Assembly: GCA_039621445.1 (NCBI GenBank) | Contig: CP154956.1 | Location: 91,979,934 to 92,043,933 of the forward strand | DNA length: 64,000 nt | Direction of reading: 5' to 3' | Source of the DNA: Euglena gracilis | Lineage: Eukaryota; Euglenida; Euglenophyceae; Euglenales | Shown: positions 24,278 through 35,215 of the stretch, in pieces | Numbering within the stretch: position 1 is the first letter of the stretch | Layout of the letters: every line of letters starts with the position of its first letter | Notes under the pieces: generated by a model | Told to the model about the DNA's origin: nothing | Databases searched by the model: none | The model's input: only the letters and a program-made list of their open reading frames with translations | Made by a program: the position numbers and the translations under genes

Positions 24278-26350
24278 GTTTGCTGTCCTAAGCCTCTCCC
24301 AATTCCTGAGCAAGGGCATAGACGAGCACAAGGGGTGGGGGCAGTTGTGTAACCCCCCAAAAAAGTTTCACGCACAATCCTCATACCCCATACCTTTGAA
24401 AACCCCATAAACTGTGGAAATGAACCCAGGGTTCATTTCACACATGCAAAAAAGCAGTCAGCCACTTAAACTCTTGTCTCCAAAACCCAGCATTCCCTGG
24501 CATCGCCCAGCTCGTTGGAGGTGCTTTCATCTGATAAACACGAAGAATTTTCGACTGGACCCAGCAAAAATGTGTGCAACTGCACACATGGACGATGTGC
24601 GCATTTGCGCATTTGCGCATATCACCACTTTTAAAAAAACCAATCCTACATCAGTGTGCTTGGAGCTGGATGAAACACTGGTGCAGTGGTGTTCTCTCCA
24701 TGGTATTCCTGTGGTGCTGGACCCCGTCTCCAAGAGGCTGGCTAGGAGTGTTTGGAATCACCCGGAGCAACTTTTTTTTTGGAGGAAAGTCGCATCCCCC
24801 TGGGGGTGTGGTATGGGCACTCAGGGAGGAGGGCGTTTTCGACCCCGAAAGGAGGTCAGGTTTTGGGGTGGGGACCCCCGGTGCCCAAGGCGCTACGGCC
24901 CAAAAAAAAAACCACTTTCAAGGCCATTCGTCTTCAGGACAAGCATGGAAGTGCGTGCATTGGCTCCCTCAGAGTCAGGCTTCTTTTGAAAAACGGCCGC
25001 GGGAGCGGGGTTGAGGCCCATGAGGCCTGCCCCCCCCCCCCCCCAAGGGACGTCGGTTTGTCTGCCTCAGGTGGGAAGTTTGCTGAACTCCCATGGAGCC
25101 TTGGGTTTTTAGCATCTGCCAGGAACCGAAAATCTACGGGCTGGAGAATGTGTAAGCCAGAGGGGGTGCAGCCAGCCAGAGGGGGTGCAGCCAGCCGGCA
25201 GCTCAAGTGGAAATGAAGTTCGGGCAGCCAGGCACAGCCAGGCTGGACCAAAAGAGGGCTCAACATGTCCCCAAAAAAGAGGGGTTCGGGGGTTTTTTGG
25301 GGGACTTTTTTTTGCCTGCTTTCATGGGCCGAGTTGCCCTCCCCCCATTCCCCCCCCTTTTGTGGATCCCTGGGGTCCTTAAAATTTCCACACAGACGTT
25401 ATTCACCTTTTTTTGGTGGTCAAACTGACGGGTGCCATGAGTTGTCCTGCACAAGGAGAGGCCACAAACAATTTTGTTTGTTTTTTTTCCCCCCCTTGGC
25501 GATATTTGATTTTTGCTGGGAAATTTTTTCAACCATTCCACATTTTTTGCCCCAATTTTCCCCTGAGACCACACTTTTTGACAAATTATTTTTTTTCAGT
25601 TTTCTCACTACTCTCCAGCAGAAAAGTGTACACCCCTGACAAGTTCCTGCCATTCTTTGCATTTACATGCGGAGAAACGCAAACGCGGTTTTTTTGTGTA
25701 TTTCGATCTTGGCAAAATTTTGTATTTTTTTGGCGCTTTTTTGCATTTTTAGATTTTTGAGGTTTTTGTTTTTCTGTTTCTTTTGCATTTTGGTTGGGAT
25801 TTTTTTGGTTATGGAAAAAAAAATCGTTGTCCCCAAAGATCCAAAATCTTTTGGCAATTTTTTGTCATCTTTCCATTGTTGACAGGTTGCTTATTTTTAT
25901 GCAAAACAACAAGTTTTCAGCGGCGGAGCCGAAAATTTTTCTTACAAAACAAAGCTCCCTCCGCCAAAACCTTTCCAAGTCCTCTCCAGCAGAAGCGTAC
26001 ATCCCGGGGGAGCTCCAAAAGGATTTCACATGCATTTTTTGCAATTTTTTTGTGTGTTGTGTTCTTAAAGGGCCCATATTGCGTTCTCCCATGCATTTTG
26101 CTTTTTTAGGTTTCTTTGCATTTTCTGGGCGGTCACAATTTTCGAGGGTGCACATTGCCCCCCCCCCCCTGCGTTCTGGTACTGTAATTTATTTTCTTGC
26201 TCTCAGACAGGGAACAGAGCAAATTAATCATGGTGTGGGTGGGCTTTGTGGTGCAAAGGAGTCAAAAATTTACCTGTCTTTCCCCCATGCCATTTTGGTT
26301 GTCTGCAATTTTGTTTGTCTGTCAATGAGTTACCTGTTCCCCTTTCCAAG
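24278..26350. other. Putative intron; no further gene seen
   Basis: If the exons at 24,104 and 26,351 belong together this is their intron, about 2.1 kb. It contains a possible diverged R3 repeat (24,835-24,950), a GC block related to R4 (25,150-25,310) and A/T-rich filler. Confidence 0.3.
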
Positions 26351-26435
26351 ATCAAAACGATCCAAGAGGGAGGACGACGACAATGACAATTATCATCCCA
26401 AAATTGGTGCACACCGTACAGAGGATGATGACGAA
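26351..26435 (+). CDS. Putative exon 2 of the charged protein
   Basis: The acceptor CCCTTTCCAAG precedes it. Joined to exon 1 it completes an Arg codon and continues SKRSKREDDDNDNYHPKIGA and a TEDDDE run. A GT at 26,436 gives a codon-complete end. Immediately downstream (26,447) begins a degraded DIRS reverse transcriptase fragment, so the exon must stop near here. Confidence 0.4.
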
Positions 26436-26446
26436 GTTCAGGATTT

Positions 26447-26673
26447 CAAAATGGCAGCCAGTTGCCTTTTTGACATGTAATCTTTCTTTGACAATTTTCA
26501 CCAGCTCCTTTTTTACGGTGTTGATTTTTGGGGGGTCACCTGCAGTGCATTATCCTTCTTAGAAATTTAGTTGAAGCCCAAGATGATTTACAACCTGGGT
26601 GGGCTGCAGGGTTGACTTTTTTGACATTGCTTTTGAACCCTGATTTCAATAAATCTCTGACCACTGTTTCAGC
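26447..26673 (-). pseudogene. DIRS reverse transcriptase fragment
   Basis: Nucleotide similarity to element B at about 56,708-56,935 is obvious: shared CAAAATGGCAGCCAGTTG, 'ctttttgacatgtaatctt', 'cagctccttttttac' and 'ttgaaccctgattt'. On the minus strand it corresponds to the region just after the YLDDIL motif (GFKINVKKS...NHLGF...AAILGQ in B). No frame is intact. It is an isolated 227 bp relic lying in the putative intron of the charged-protein gene. Confidence 0.85.
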
Positions 26674-26944
26674 AATGAACGGGTAATTTGGAGCTTTGAG
26701 AGATGTTATTTTCACATATGATCACATTGGAATTGGGGAGGTGGTGCGGGATTCTCAGCATTTTGGATTTTGGTTGTGTCTTGGGAACTCGAAAGGTTTC
26801 CTTATTTTGGGGGAATGATTTTGAATGAATATGAATCTTATGTCATCATGAGAATTTCTTTTGATGAATTTTTTTTGGAATTGGTATTTATTCCCAAATT
26901 GAAATCCTGTGATTGACAACCGGGACGCCCATGTGCAAAAAAAG

Positions 26945-26985
26945 TCTTATGAGGAGTATGACGAATTCCGGCCAGTTCCTAAAAG
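26945..26985 (+). CDS. Putative short exon 3 of the charged protein
   Basis: Forty-one bases between AAAAAAAG and a consensus GTACCT donor read SYEEYDEFRPVPK plus two bases. The phase agrees with exon 2 ending on a codon. The acceptor lacks a pyrimidine tract, which weakens the call. Confidence 0.25.
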
Positions 26986-27240
26986 GTACCTGCTTTTTCT
27001 TCCAAAGTATTTTGTGGGGTTTTGATTCCACCTCCAGAGCCCCATCTCCAGAGGTGCAAATGAAGACTGGTTGAAAGATGCTCAAAACGTCACGTGTGGC
27101 GAAGTGTTGTGGGGCTTCTGGTCTGCCTGGAAAGCCCTCCAAAGGGGGAGATTGGACAACCACAAAAAAGTGTAAAGGAAGTGAGTGCCGCTGTTCATCA
27201 GTTTGCTGGCAGGCCAGGAGCATATGCCGGGGGGGGGGGA

Positions 27241-27659
27241 CAGGGTTCGATAAAAGGAGGATGTACAGGGTTTAGGGAGGGTGACCCACCCCCCACCTGT
27301 GGAGGGGGGGCAGACCAACCCCGAGGTGTTTTCGGGGGGGGGGGGACCAGGAACCCCCATCAAACTCTTCTTTCTGGCACTCTGCGCTGAATTTTTTTTT
27401 TTTGCATTTTTGACAAATTTTGCCCAAAAAGTGCCCCAAAAGGCACTTTTGGCCGTTTGGGGGGACCATTCGCGCCGGGCCGATAATCGGTCATCCAGAC
27501 CGCGTCACTGTTTTGGGTGCCCCCCCCCCTGCTGGACTGGGGGGATCCCCACCTGCCCTTATATCAAAGCCTCGGGGAAAGTCTGGGAAACCGGAAAGAG
27601 ATTTGCGAAAGTATTTGGGAACGAAATTGATCCTGCCCCCCCCCCGTTATACCGAACCT
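27241..27659. mobile_element. Older copy of the CAGGGTT mini-element family
   Basis: The left end CAGGGTTCGATAAAAGGAGG and interior (GTACAGGGTTTAGG, 'tgcatttttgacaaattttgcccaaaaagtgcccc', 'cttttggccgttt') match the copy at 27,668-28,056. The right end is degraded (TTATACCGAACCTC) and no target duplication is evident. Confidence 0.5.
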
Positions 27660-27667
27660 CCTATGGG

Positions 27668-28056
27668 CAGGGTTTGATATAAGGAGGGCGTACATGGTTT
27701 AGGTGGGGGGTCCCCCCACCCCCCCCCCCCCCTGGCCCGCAGGGGGGGTCCGGACCCCCCCCCCCCACCTGCCAGGGGGGTCCGGACCGATCCTCGGGGG
27801 GGTTCCCGGGACCCCCCCCAAAAAGGGTCAATTTTTTCCTCCGGCGCTTCGCGCCGAAATTTTTTTGCATTTTTGGCACATTTTTGCCCAAAAAGTGCCC
27901 AAAATGGCACTTTTGGTCGTTTTGGGGGGTCAAAAATTTTCGGCCACCCTGACCGCGCACCTGTTTAGGTGGGGGGGTGTCCCCCCCACCCCCCCCCCTC
28001 CTGGCCCGCAGGGGGGGTCCGGACCCCCCCCCCTCCTGTCCTTATATCGAACCCTG
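27668..28056. mobile_element. hAT-like mini-element with perfect 8 bp target duplication
   Basis: The left end CAGGGTTTGATATAAGGA and the inverse of the right end CAGGGTTCGATATAAGGA differ at one base. The 8-mer CCTATGGG is found exactly at 27,660-27,667 and 28,057-28,064. The interior (389 bp) holds C/G tracts around a GGCGCTTCGCGCC palindrome and no coding frame. An 8 bp duplication with CAGGG ends is the hAT signature. Confidence 0.8.
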
Positions 28057-28104
28057 CCTATGGGGTGCATATGGACCATGGTTTCTAAATCTAGAGGGAA
28101 CTCG

Positions 28105-28300
28105 GGGGAGGTTGTCTAGCCAGCCAGCACCTTTTCCCCCACCAGCAGCTACCAGCGGGTTCTCAACCCCACCTCCCCGGGTTTAGTGGACGTAAAGTTC
28201 TTGCATCCCCGAAGCCAGGTTGGACCTAAGATTTTTTCCTTGAAAAGTGGTCAAAAGTGGCCAAAAAATGCCTTTATTGACTACCAGCTGGCTGCAGCCG
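28105..28300. repeat. Dispersed repeat family R4, second copy
   Basis: 'cagccagcaccttttcccccaccagcagct' and the 'gtggccaaaaaatgcc' tail parallel the block at 2,285-2,470. Diverged. Confidence 0.35.
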
Positions 28301-28630
28301 GGCAGGCAGTAGGACCCCCTGGGCCCCCCCACCCCCAGGGCGGTTGGTCAACCACCCCCTATTTTCTAGCAAGCTGGTTCGACCCCCCCTGAGTCCCAAA
28401 GAAATCTGATCAATCCGGACCTGTGACCACATTTTTTACATAACCTCATTAACCTCAATCAGTCAACCTGGAACCTCAACCCTGGCTTTGGGTCGGGAAG
28501 AATTTCGAGCACTCCTTTTTAACAACCCCCTGGGGTTCCTGGTGCTAAATGCCCCCCAAAATAAGACCCAGTGAACAAATGCTGATGCAAAGGGTTCTTT
28601 TTACTCGGAAGGCCCCTCCGGGAGGGGACA

Positions 28631-28637
28631 CACATAT

Positions 28638-28686
<49 letters not shown>
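28631..28686 (+). repeat. (AC)n dinucleotide microsatellite
   Basis: About 27 AC units. Confidence 0.95.
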
Positions 28687-28687
<1 letters not shown>

Positions 28688-28710
28688 CCTCTCTCGCATG
28701 CATGTCTTTT

Positions 28711-28790
28711 ATGAATTTTGATATGATGAAAGGCATGATAGGTGGTGAGAATGATGACAATGATAACGAGATGTCTTTCTCCATTTCGAG
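28711..28790 (+). CDS. Putative exon with acidic tail (MNFDMMKGMIGG...)
   Basis: The frame reads MNFDMMKGMIGGENDDNDNE and ends TCGAG|GTGTTC. Joined across a 31-base GT-AG interval to 28,822 it continues in phase into another strongly acidic segment. It is placed with the charged-protein exons on composition only; the link to exon 3 was not established. Confidence 0.3.
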
Positions 28791-28821
28791 GTGTTCAAGT
28801 GACCCTGCTTCACTCCTTCAG

Positions 28822-28972
28822 GGCTGCCCCTCCCCCTCCGAAGTTCAACGATGAGAGACGCACCAATCGGAAAGTCGAGGATGAGGATGATGACGACGTG
28901 GCAGCGCGACGGGAGCCCCGGAACCGGTACCAGGACGCTGACTGGGACTTAGGCAGCCAACTTTGTACTTAA
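28822..28972 (+). CDS. Putative terminal exon of the charged protein
   Basis: After CACTCCTTCAG the sequence reads AAPPPPKFNDERRTNRKVED, an acidic EDDDD run, RREPRNRYQDADWDLG and a TAA stop at 28,970-28,972. The mix of Asp/Glu and Arg matches the 24.1 and 26.35 kb exons. The intervening 31-base intron is unusually short, so a continuous alternative structure cannot be excluded. Confidence 0.35.
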
Positions 28973-30777
28973 GTTTTTTTTGTGCCCCTTTGCAGAATTG
29001 CAAAAAAATCCTATTTCTCGGGGTTTGGGTTGAGGTTTTTTGAACTGCTGGTTGCACACGGGTTCTTTGCGTGAATCTTCGTTATATTCCTGTACAACAG
29101 CATGGGTATGCATTATGGGTATGTGTGTGTGTGTGTGTGTGTGTGTGCTGGGAGGTGCTTGGGAACCTTCCAATGGCTGCCGCAACTTGGGACGTTGCAG
29201 GAACAATTTGGGGCAGGTGAGACCGCGCCTCTGCAGGATACCATATACAATGATTTAAAGAAGAATTGTTGGTCCATTGCAGGTGAATTTTAAGGCGGTG
29301 CTGACCCCACCCAGGGGGGGCGGGCAGGTGCCTGCCTGGACAGGCACTCCAAGGCACCCAGATCCGACCGGGGGGGGGGGGGGTAGTGCCTCCTGCCAAG
29401 GTGCTCCAGGGCACTCCGAGACCACCCTCCCACACGGGGTTGGTCAATTTCAGCCTGGTCCATTGCGCAAAAGGACAACTTGCGCAATTGCACGTACCAT
29501 TTGCGCAACTCCAGGATCGGTTTGTTTGCGCAATTGAGGGAATGGATGTTTCTACAATTGCAGAATTGGTCGTTAGCGCACTTGCTAAAGTGGTTCCTTT
29601 GCGTTGCACACGGGAACCACTGTGCAATTACGAAGGTGTCACATGATGGATTTGGATTTGAATTATGTTAATCTTATGCACAATAAATTAAAACAGTGAA
29701 ACATGACAAATTTGGGCCTCCTCGGCCAAATTTCGGCGTGGACAGTTAAGCTTGTGAGAAACTGGTTTATTGCCCCTGAAATGTCAACCAAGGTTTTATC
29801 CTTGCGAGAATGTGTAATGCTGAAAGGTGCCCTTCACCCTGGTCTTTTTTGTTAGAAAACAAGGCACAGTTGCTTACTAATGGAGACGCTTTCTTTGACC
29901 AACTCAGATATGCTTAACAACAATGTCTCAGAAACCCCACGGTGAAGCCCCCACGGGATGGAGTGACCTTTGGGTTAAGCGCCCAGCATGAACGCTATGT
30001 ATTCTCATGGTGCTGAACCCTTCATGAACATTGCTGGTATTTTTGAGTGATCCCTGTGCGCAATTACGCAAAGGAACAAGCCAATTGGTTCATTTGCGCA
30101 ATTCTGCAGATGGACAAACAAAATTCAATTTGATTCTTTGATGTGTCTAACCAACCACCACCCTTAAGCACCACTCAATCCCCCGGGGGGGGGGGGGGGC
30201 TCCATCCAGCCGGCATCTTTTTTTCCCCCAAGCCAGCAGCTCCCTGGCTCCTCAGTCGATGGAAAAGGAAAGGCGCCTTGGCGCCTCACACGATTCTGGC
30301 CGCGCAGCAGGGCAGCCGCTTATCCGTCTGTAACCGACAAAGGAAGGCAACTTTTAATCAGGATGTGGTCTGGTGCCCCAGAATGGCAGGGGACCATGGT
30401 GTTTTTTTTGTCCTTCATAACATGTACCGAGTTCTGACCCTCCCGGGTTGACCCCCAGGAGATAAGAATTACCCAACAACATGCGAAAACCCTGGTCCTG
30501 CCTATCGATCTTTGTGTGTGGCAATTGCCAGAGCCAGGGAGAGTGGGCTTGGGTGACAGATCCACCCTGCTTGTTTGCTTTTTGAGGCCCTGCAGCAATC
30601 TTCGCCGTATTTCAAAATCATTTACGAAAGGAGTATTTTTTCAAAACGCTCCTTTTCCAACAGATTGCAATTACTGGTTGAAATAGGTTGGTTGTAAGGG
30701 AGCCGTTGGTTGTAAGGGAGCTTTGCAAATGGTTGTGGATGAAGAGGATGAAGAGGGCAAGAGGATTTCCGCCGGTA
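28973..30777. other. No gene; (GT)n and TGCGCAA motif cluster
   Basis: (GT)n at about 29,119-29,149. From 29,460 to 29,620 and again 30,055-30,105 the motif TTGCGCAA / GCAAAGGAAC recurs in both orientations. No coding frame stands out. Confidence 0.4.
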
Positions 30778-31015
30778 ACCCCCCCCCCAAATAACCTGGT
30801 GGTGTCCTTGCTCCTGGCAGGGGCCAAGTAACTTGGTGGGGGGAGGGGCAAAAAAGATGGTTCCGGTAACTTGGCACCCCCTTTTTCGGCAAAATTCTTT
30901 TATGGCGCTGAAAAAAGGGCCCAAATAACCTGGCGGGGTGGGGGGGGCAGGGCCAAAAGTTGGTTCCAATGACCTGGCACCCCGCCAGGTCATTTGGGGG
31001 GGTTTTACCACGGTC
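30778..31015. mobile_element. TA-flanked C-tract TIR mini-element, copy 5
   Basis: Left ACCCCCCCCCCAAATAACCTGG; the inverse of the right end is AAACCCCCCCAAATGACCTGG. TA at 30,776-30,777 and 31,016-31,017. Interior copies of 'taacctggcgggg' and 'cttggtgggggg' occur. Non-coding, 238 bp. Confidence 0.6.
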
Positions 31016-31109
31016 ACCACTGTGGCAAGTTGTCCACCTTGAGAAAATTTGACCCCACCCTGGGGGGTTCCAGCCCCGGAACCTCCTCCCCCCATCAACG
31101 AGTTTGATT

Positions 31110-31425
31110 TATTTCCAGCTGCCCGAAGGGTGACGGATTTTTCGCATTCGGGGGTGCAAAAAATGGGCCAAAAATCGGTCGAAAATGGGGGGAAATGGGT
31201 CCGATTTGGGCTGGCCAGCAGGCAAATCTGAGGTCAATCAATTGATCTTTTGCATAATTGGTGGTTTTTTTTGGGACGTTTTCGTTGCAATTTTTTGGAA
31301 CCCGTTTCGACCCGGAGTCGGGCCCACTTCCAGCCCGGGACCCCTATGGGGGGATCAGCCAGCAGCCGTTTTTAGCCAGCCCAAATTTTCCACCCTCTGA
31401 GCTGGACCCCCCACAGGGGGGTCAT
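31110..31425 (-). repeat. Dispersed repeat family R2, inverted copy
   Basis: Reverse-complement relative of 2,590-2,880 (see there). Confidence 0.5.
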
Positions 31426-32379
31426 TAAAAAACACCTTGGTTAAGCATTTGACACTTGCGAAAACAATGTTCCTTTGTGCAAGGGAACCAAATGCGCATA
31501 GAAACCACTTCATACCCAACTGAGAGCCTCCCACAGGGCATCATTGCTGAAGGACTCCGGGGGGTGGTCAGCTGAACAACCTGGTTTTGCTCATTTTAGG
31601 TCCATTTTTGTTCCTCCGAAAGCAAAAAATCCATAACCGTCCAGCCAAAGCAATTTTATTTTATTTAATTTTATTTATCCCAGCTGAAGGACGGCTGAAA
31701 AAAAAATAAAACTCATTGATGGGTGGAAAAAAATGACATTTTTTTGGGTTTTCGCCTCCACATTTTGGAGTAAAATTGCCAACCCAGCTGGATTTTGGCT
31801 TTTTTTGCCTGATTTTTTGGGGTACCCAGGCCCCCCCGGGGGGGGGTTTCCAGCTGGCCGCTGGGATTCCAGGATTCCCCCCCCCCCGAGTCCTTAAGAA
31901 ACCCCTGGTGACAAGTGTTGCAATTTTGAAAAAAAAATCAACAGTTTGTTTGCGCAATGCAGTTGTGCAAAGGAACAGACCAACTATGTATTCAGTGCAA
32001 GGTTGGCTGCCTAAGTGGGACGAGGGAGGCGATGAGGACCGCATGCTCCGTGGCCAGCGACGATCGAGGTTCAATCTATCTCTCTGTTTTTAAAAGAAAA
32101 ATCCAGGTGGATTGATTGCTGCTGCTGTGTTTCAGGGATTTTTTAAAGTTTTTACCTGGGGTGGGAATGGGTGGGAAAGGACCCCCAGTCTTTTAAAAAG
32201 CCTGCCTGCGCATTTCCCTCACCGCAGTGGAAACAATGCACATGGTTCCTGAAAGTCGAAAGGTGGGTCATTGTGAGCACCGAATTCCCTTCCCATTTTG
32301 GAAAATAGAAATTGTTGGGAGGGAGTGAAAAGGTTCAAGGGGCTGCTTTTTAAGGAAGTGCGCACCGCGCCTGCCATGG
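31426..32379. other. No gene; further TGCGCAA motifs
   Basis: Motifs GTTCCTTTGTGCAAGGGAAC (31,467-31,486) and GTTGTGCAAAGGAAC (31,961-31,975) continue the series seen near 29.5-30.1 kb. Confidence 0.4.
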
Positions 32380-32535
32380 GCAGGCAGGGGGTAGGGCACT
32401 TTCGACCCCCCCGGGCAGGGTTTTGGGTGGGCAGCGCCATAGCACACCAAAGGCGCTGGGGGCCGGAAAATGGCCGTTTTCAAGGAAAAATTGGTTTGGT
32501 TGGCAGGTGCTGGGGTCCACCCCCTGGGGGGGGGT
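32380..32535 (+). repeat. Dispersed repeat family R3, plus-strand copy
   Basis: Relative of 17,130-17,330 in opposite orientation (see there). Confidence 0.6.
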
Positions 32536-33912
32536 GTCTGCTATGGGCAGGCACCCCATAGCACAAGGCACCTCCCCCTCCCCCAGGGTTGGTAAAAAGA
32601 AGCCTGTTCAAGACGTGTTGGGTAAAGTGCACCTTCCCAGCGCATGCTTTGTCGTCCCCCCCCCTGCGATTGTGACATTCAACTTTTTTGGGTTGTGGTG
32701 GATGATTTTGGGCACACCCATTTTGGTGGGAGCGCACAGGTTAAGCTTCCCAAGGAGGATCGATGTACTTTGCAATCTGAAACTTGAAAATGCCGGGGGG
32801 AACTTGAACGGGGAAAAACGTTGTGAGGAAAATTCTGGATGAAAATTTGTCCAGGATTCTTCCCACCAGTTGGATTTGTCCTGGCAATTTGTCAGAATAA
32901 CCCAATTTCCTCCAGTGAACACCCAAAAATTTTCTTTGGTGCTTTGCACCAATTGTTAAAATGTGTTTTTGCTCCAAGTCACCGGTAGAACGTGCATGGA
33001 TCAACCAGAATGAACAAATTCTTTGGTGCATTTTGCAAGTTGGAGTTTTGGATTTCCAATTTTTTGATCATTGCATATGGGGTAACCGCAGAATTTTGAT
33101 GTGAATCGCGATAAATTTCCCTGAAAAATGGGTTCAGGGGATTTCCCGTATTTTCAGAATTTTTCCCAGCCATTTTCAAATGGGGCGTCCAGAATTATTC
33201 CTGGCATTTTGAGTGTTCGTCCAATGTTTTTCCCGACAAAATTTTTCTTTTCGGTAATTGTTCCTGGTCCCCCCCCAGTGCACTTTAATATGCCATAACC
33301 GAAATCAGCTGACAAAATCTCAACCCCACCGTGAACCATTAGCTTCTTTTGATTGTGGTCTCCAATCAAACAGCGCCACAGTGCAAGATGGGGTAAAAAA
33401 TTGTATTTTAGAAGTTTGGAAAATGTTGAGGCGAGCCATGATGAGAAGGAGTTAAGGCAACAGCACAATTTGCACCTGACAGCAGGGGGCTTGTTGTCTG
33501 CAGGTACGAAGATGACGATCGACCACAACGCCGCTTGCGTGAGGCGGGTGGATTGCCATAGGTGTATTCTACTCCATTCACTCCGAAACACCTCTCTCCC
33601 GCGAGCGTTGGCTGTGGGGCAACAGGCAAGCAAAGCACCAAGAGCTAACCCCATTCGCCTTGAAACGCCCACTGGAATGTTGCACCTCCTCCATCCATCC
33701 CACTCCTCCCAGCCGCATGAGTGCATTGGCCCCGTCACACGACTTGAGGGACCAGTGCAGTGGTTGTTCGGTGGCCGTTTTGACAGAGGAGAGTGAAAGG
33801 AAATTGTTTTTGTTCGAAGAAATCAGGATAGAAATTTGAATTTTCAACCTACTGCCCTGCCCAGAGTTTGCATCAACACGAGGCACGTAAAACATGTGGA
33901 TCACGATTGGGA
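32536..33912. other. No gene seen
   Basis: Frames of 65-195 codons overlap on both strands at 33,150-33,800 without motifs or convincing splice sites. Confidence 0.4.
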
Positions 33913-33915
33913 ATA

Positions 33916-34121
33916 CCCCCCCCCTTTATTTGACCCCCCCCCTTAATTGAGCATTTGGGTCCGGGGAAAATTTTTTTTCATGCGCCGAAGGCGCCGAAAA
34001 TTTTTTTTGCCCTCTTTCTAAAGGAATTTTTGACCCCCCCCTTATTTGACCCCCCCCCCTTATTTGAGCATTTGGGGGGTCCGTTGGCCCGTGGGTGTGC
34101 TCAAATAAAGGGGGGGGGGAG
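33916..34121. mobile_element. C-tract TIR mini-element, copy 6 (right boundary unclear)
   Basis: Left TA then C9 TTTATTTGACCCC; right CTCAAATAAA followed by G11. The AT cores are inverse, but no TA follows the right end, so it may be truncated or end further on. Confidence 0.4.
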
Positions 34122-34253
34122 TGGTGAGGGGCAATGGGGGCGATGGGTTGTTTGTTGGGGGCGACTTTGCGAAGGCTACAGTGCGTCGTTCGCGTAAAAC
34201 GTATAGTGCTTCTCAAAAGCCAGTTTCGTACAGTCACCCAGCCCGGAGGCGAA

Positions 34254-34434
34254 CTCGGACTCCCAGGACACAGGCAGGGGGGGGAGGGGACCAAGAGGGC
34301 GAATCACAAGAAGATGTCCTGCTTCCCTTGCCGGCTGTTTGTTCTGGTGTGTTTGTGTGTGCGCGGGGGGTGCCTCTTACTGCGCCGTTGTTGCCGGAGT
34401 TGGCGATGATCTTAAGACATCCTCCGCTAAACCG
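34254..34434 (-). mobile_element. DIRS element E: left terminal repeat, split from its body by element A
   Basis: CTCGGACTCCCAGGACACAGG at the start is the inverse of CCTGTGTCTTGGGAGTCCGAG at 39,334-39,354, which is E's internal complementary region on the other side of element A. The following CCGGCTGTTTG...GTTGCCGGAGTTGGCG matches the terminal-repeat consensus of the other DIRS copies. The interruption at 34,435 is where A begins. Confidence 0.6.
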
Positions 34435-34582
34435 TCGTGACATTAGGGCTTCGCACACTCTGGGGGTGAGATCCTCCTTGTGTGCCGGCTGTCTCGTTGT
34501 TTGTGTTGTTTTTTGGCGGGGTGCTTCCTACGTCTTTTTGGTGCCGGAGTTGGTGAATATAAACGTCCTTCGACAACATCAG

Positions 34583-35215
34583 ATGGCAACGTACGCAGAG
34601 AAATTGACATCCGAGGATGAAGTCATATTCAACCATTCGTGGAGACAGCTATTCTTCAACGAGGGCAACGTGGCGAAACTATTGGTGGAATCGTCCCCGG
34701 AATCCCTCGTCGCCGTCATCGCGGCCGGGCAAAACTGGCTGGGAGGCGGATGACACACGACGAAGTGTGCAAAGACGGTCCACGAGCTGACGCCGGCGGC
34801 GATGGTCTCCAGCCAAGTCGGAGACTACAGGAATTCGTTCTTGCACTCCGTGGCATTAGCAGGAAGTGTGGAAGTACCACGGACTTGGGGCAGACAGCAG
34901 CGGACGTGGCGTTCAAGTTGGCTGAGCGTTGGCTGGGGAGGAAGTCGAAGAAAGACAAGGGGATGACGCAGAGAGCGGAGCGGTCCGCGATGGAGGAGGA
35001 CGGAGAAGACGTGGAGGACAACGACAACGACGAGGCGGACGAACGGCTCCCCTGGCAGGAGGTACTGGCGCCACTGGCGCCAGAGCTGGCAGCGTGCCTT
35101 CGGCACGCCGAAAAAGGAGATCGACTACCGTGGAAAATGGTGCTGGGGGAGCTACCAAGGTATCAGGGGATAGAAGTAAGAGCGGAAGATAATAATCATG
35201 GTTCAGATGGAAAGA
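34583..35215 (+). pseudogene. Element A gag-like ORF1, N-terminal part, frameshifted
   Basis: Starts MATYAEKLTSEDEV. The segment NEGNVAKLLVESSPESLVAV then AAGQNW aligns with TTAFLRDADATAVMATIGSG then QKW in element C (60,261 onward). The frame is lost near 34,745, re-entered in another frame around 34,880 (TAADVAFKLAERWLG aligns with KASDVAFKLYEKWTA in C) and shifts again near 35,215 at a G run. The second half is very acidic (EEDGEDVEDNDNDEADE). By position it is the gag-like structural protein. Non-functional as it stands. Confidence 0.6.
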
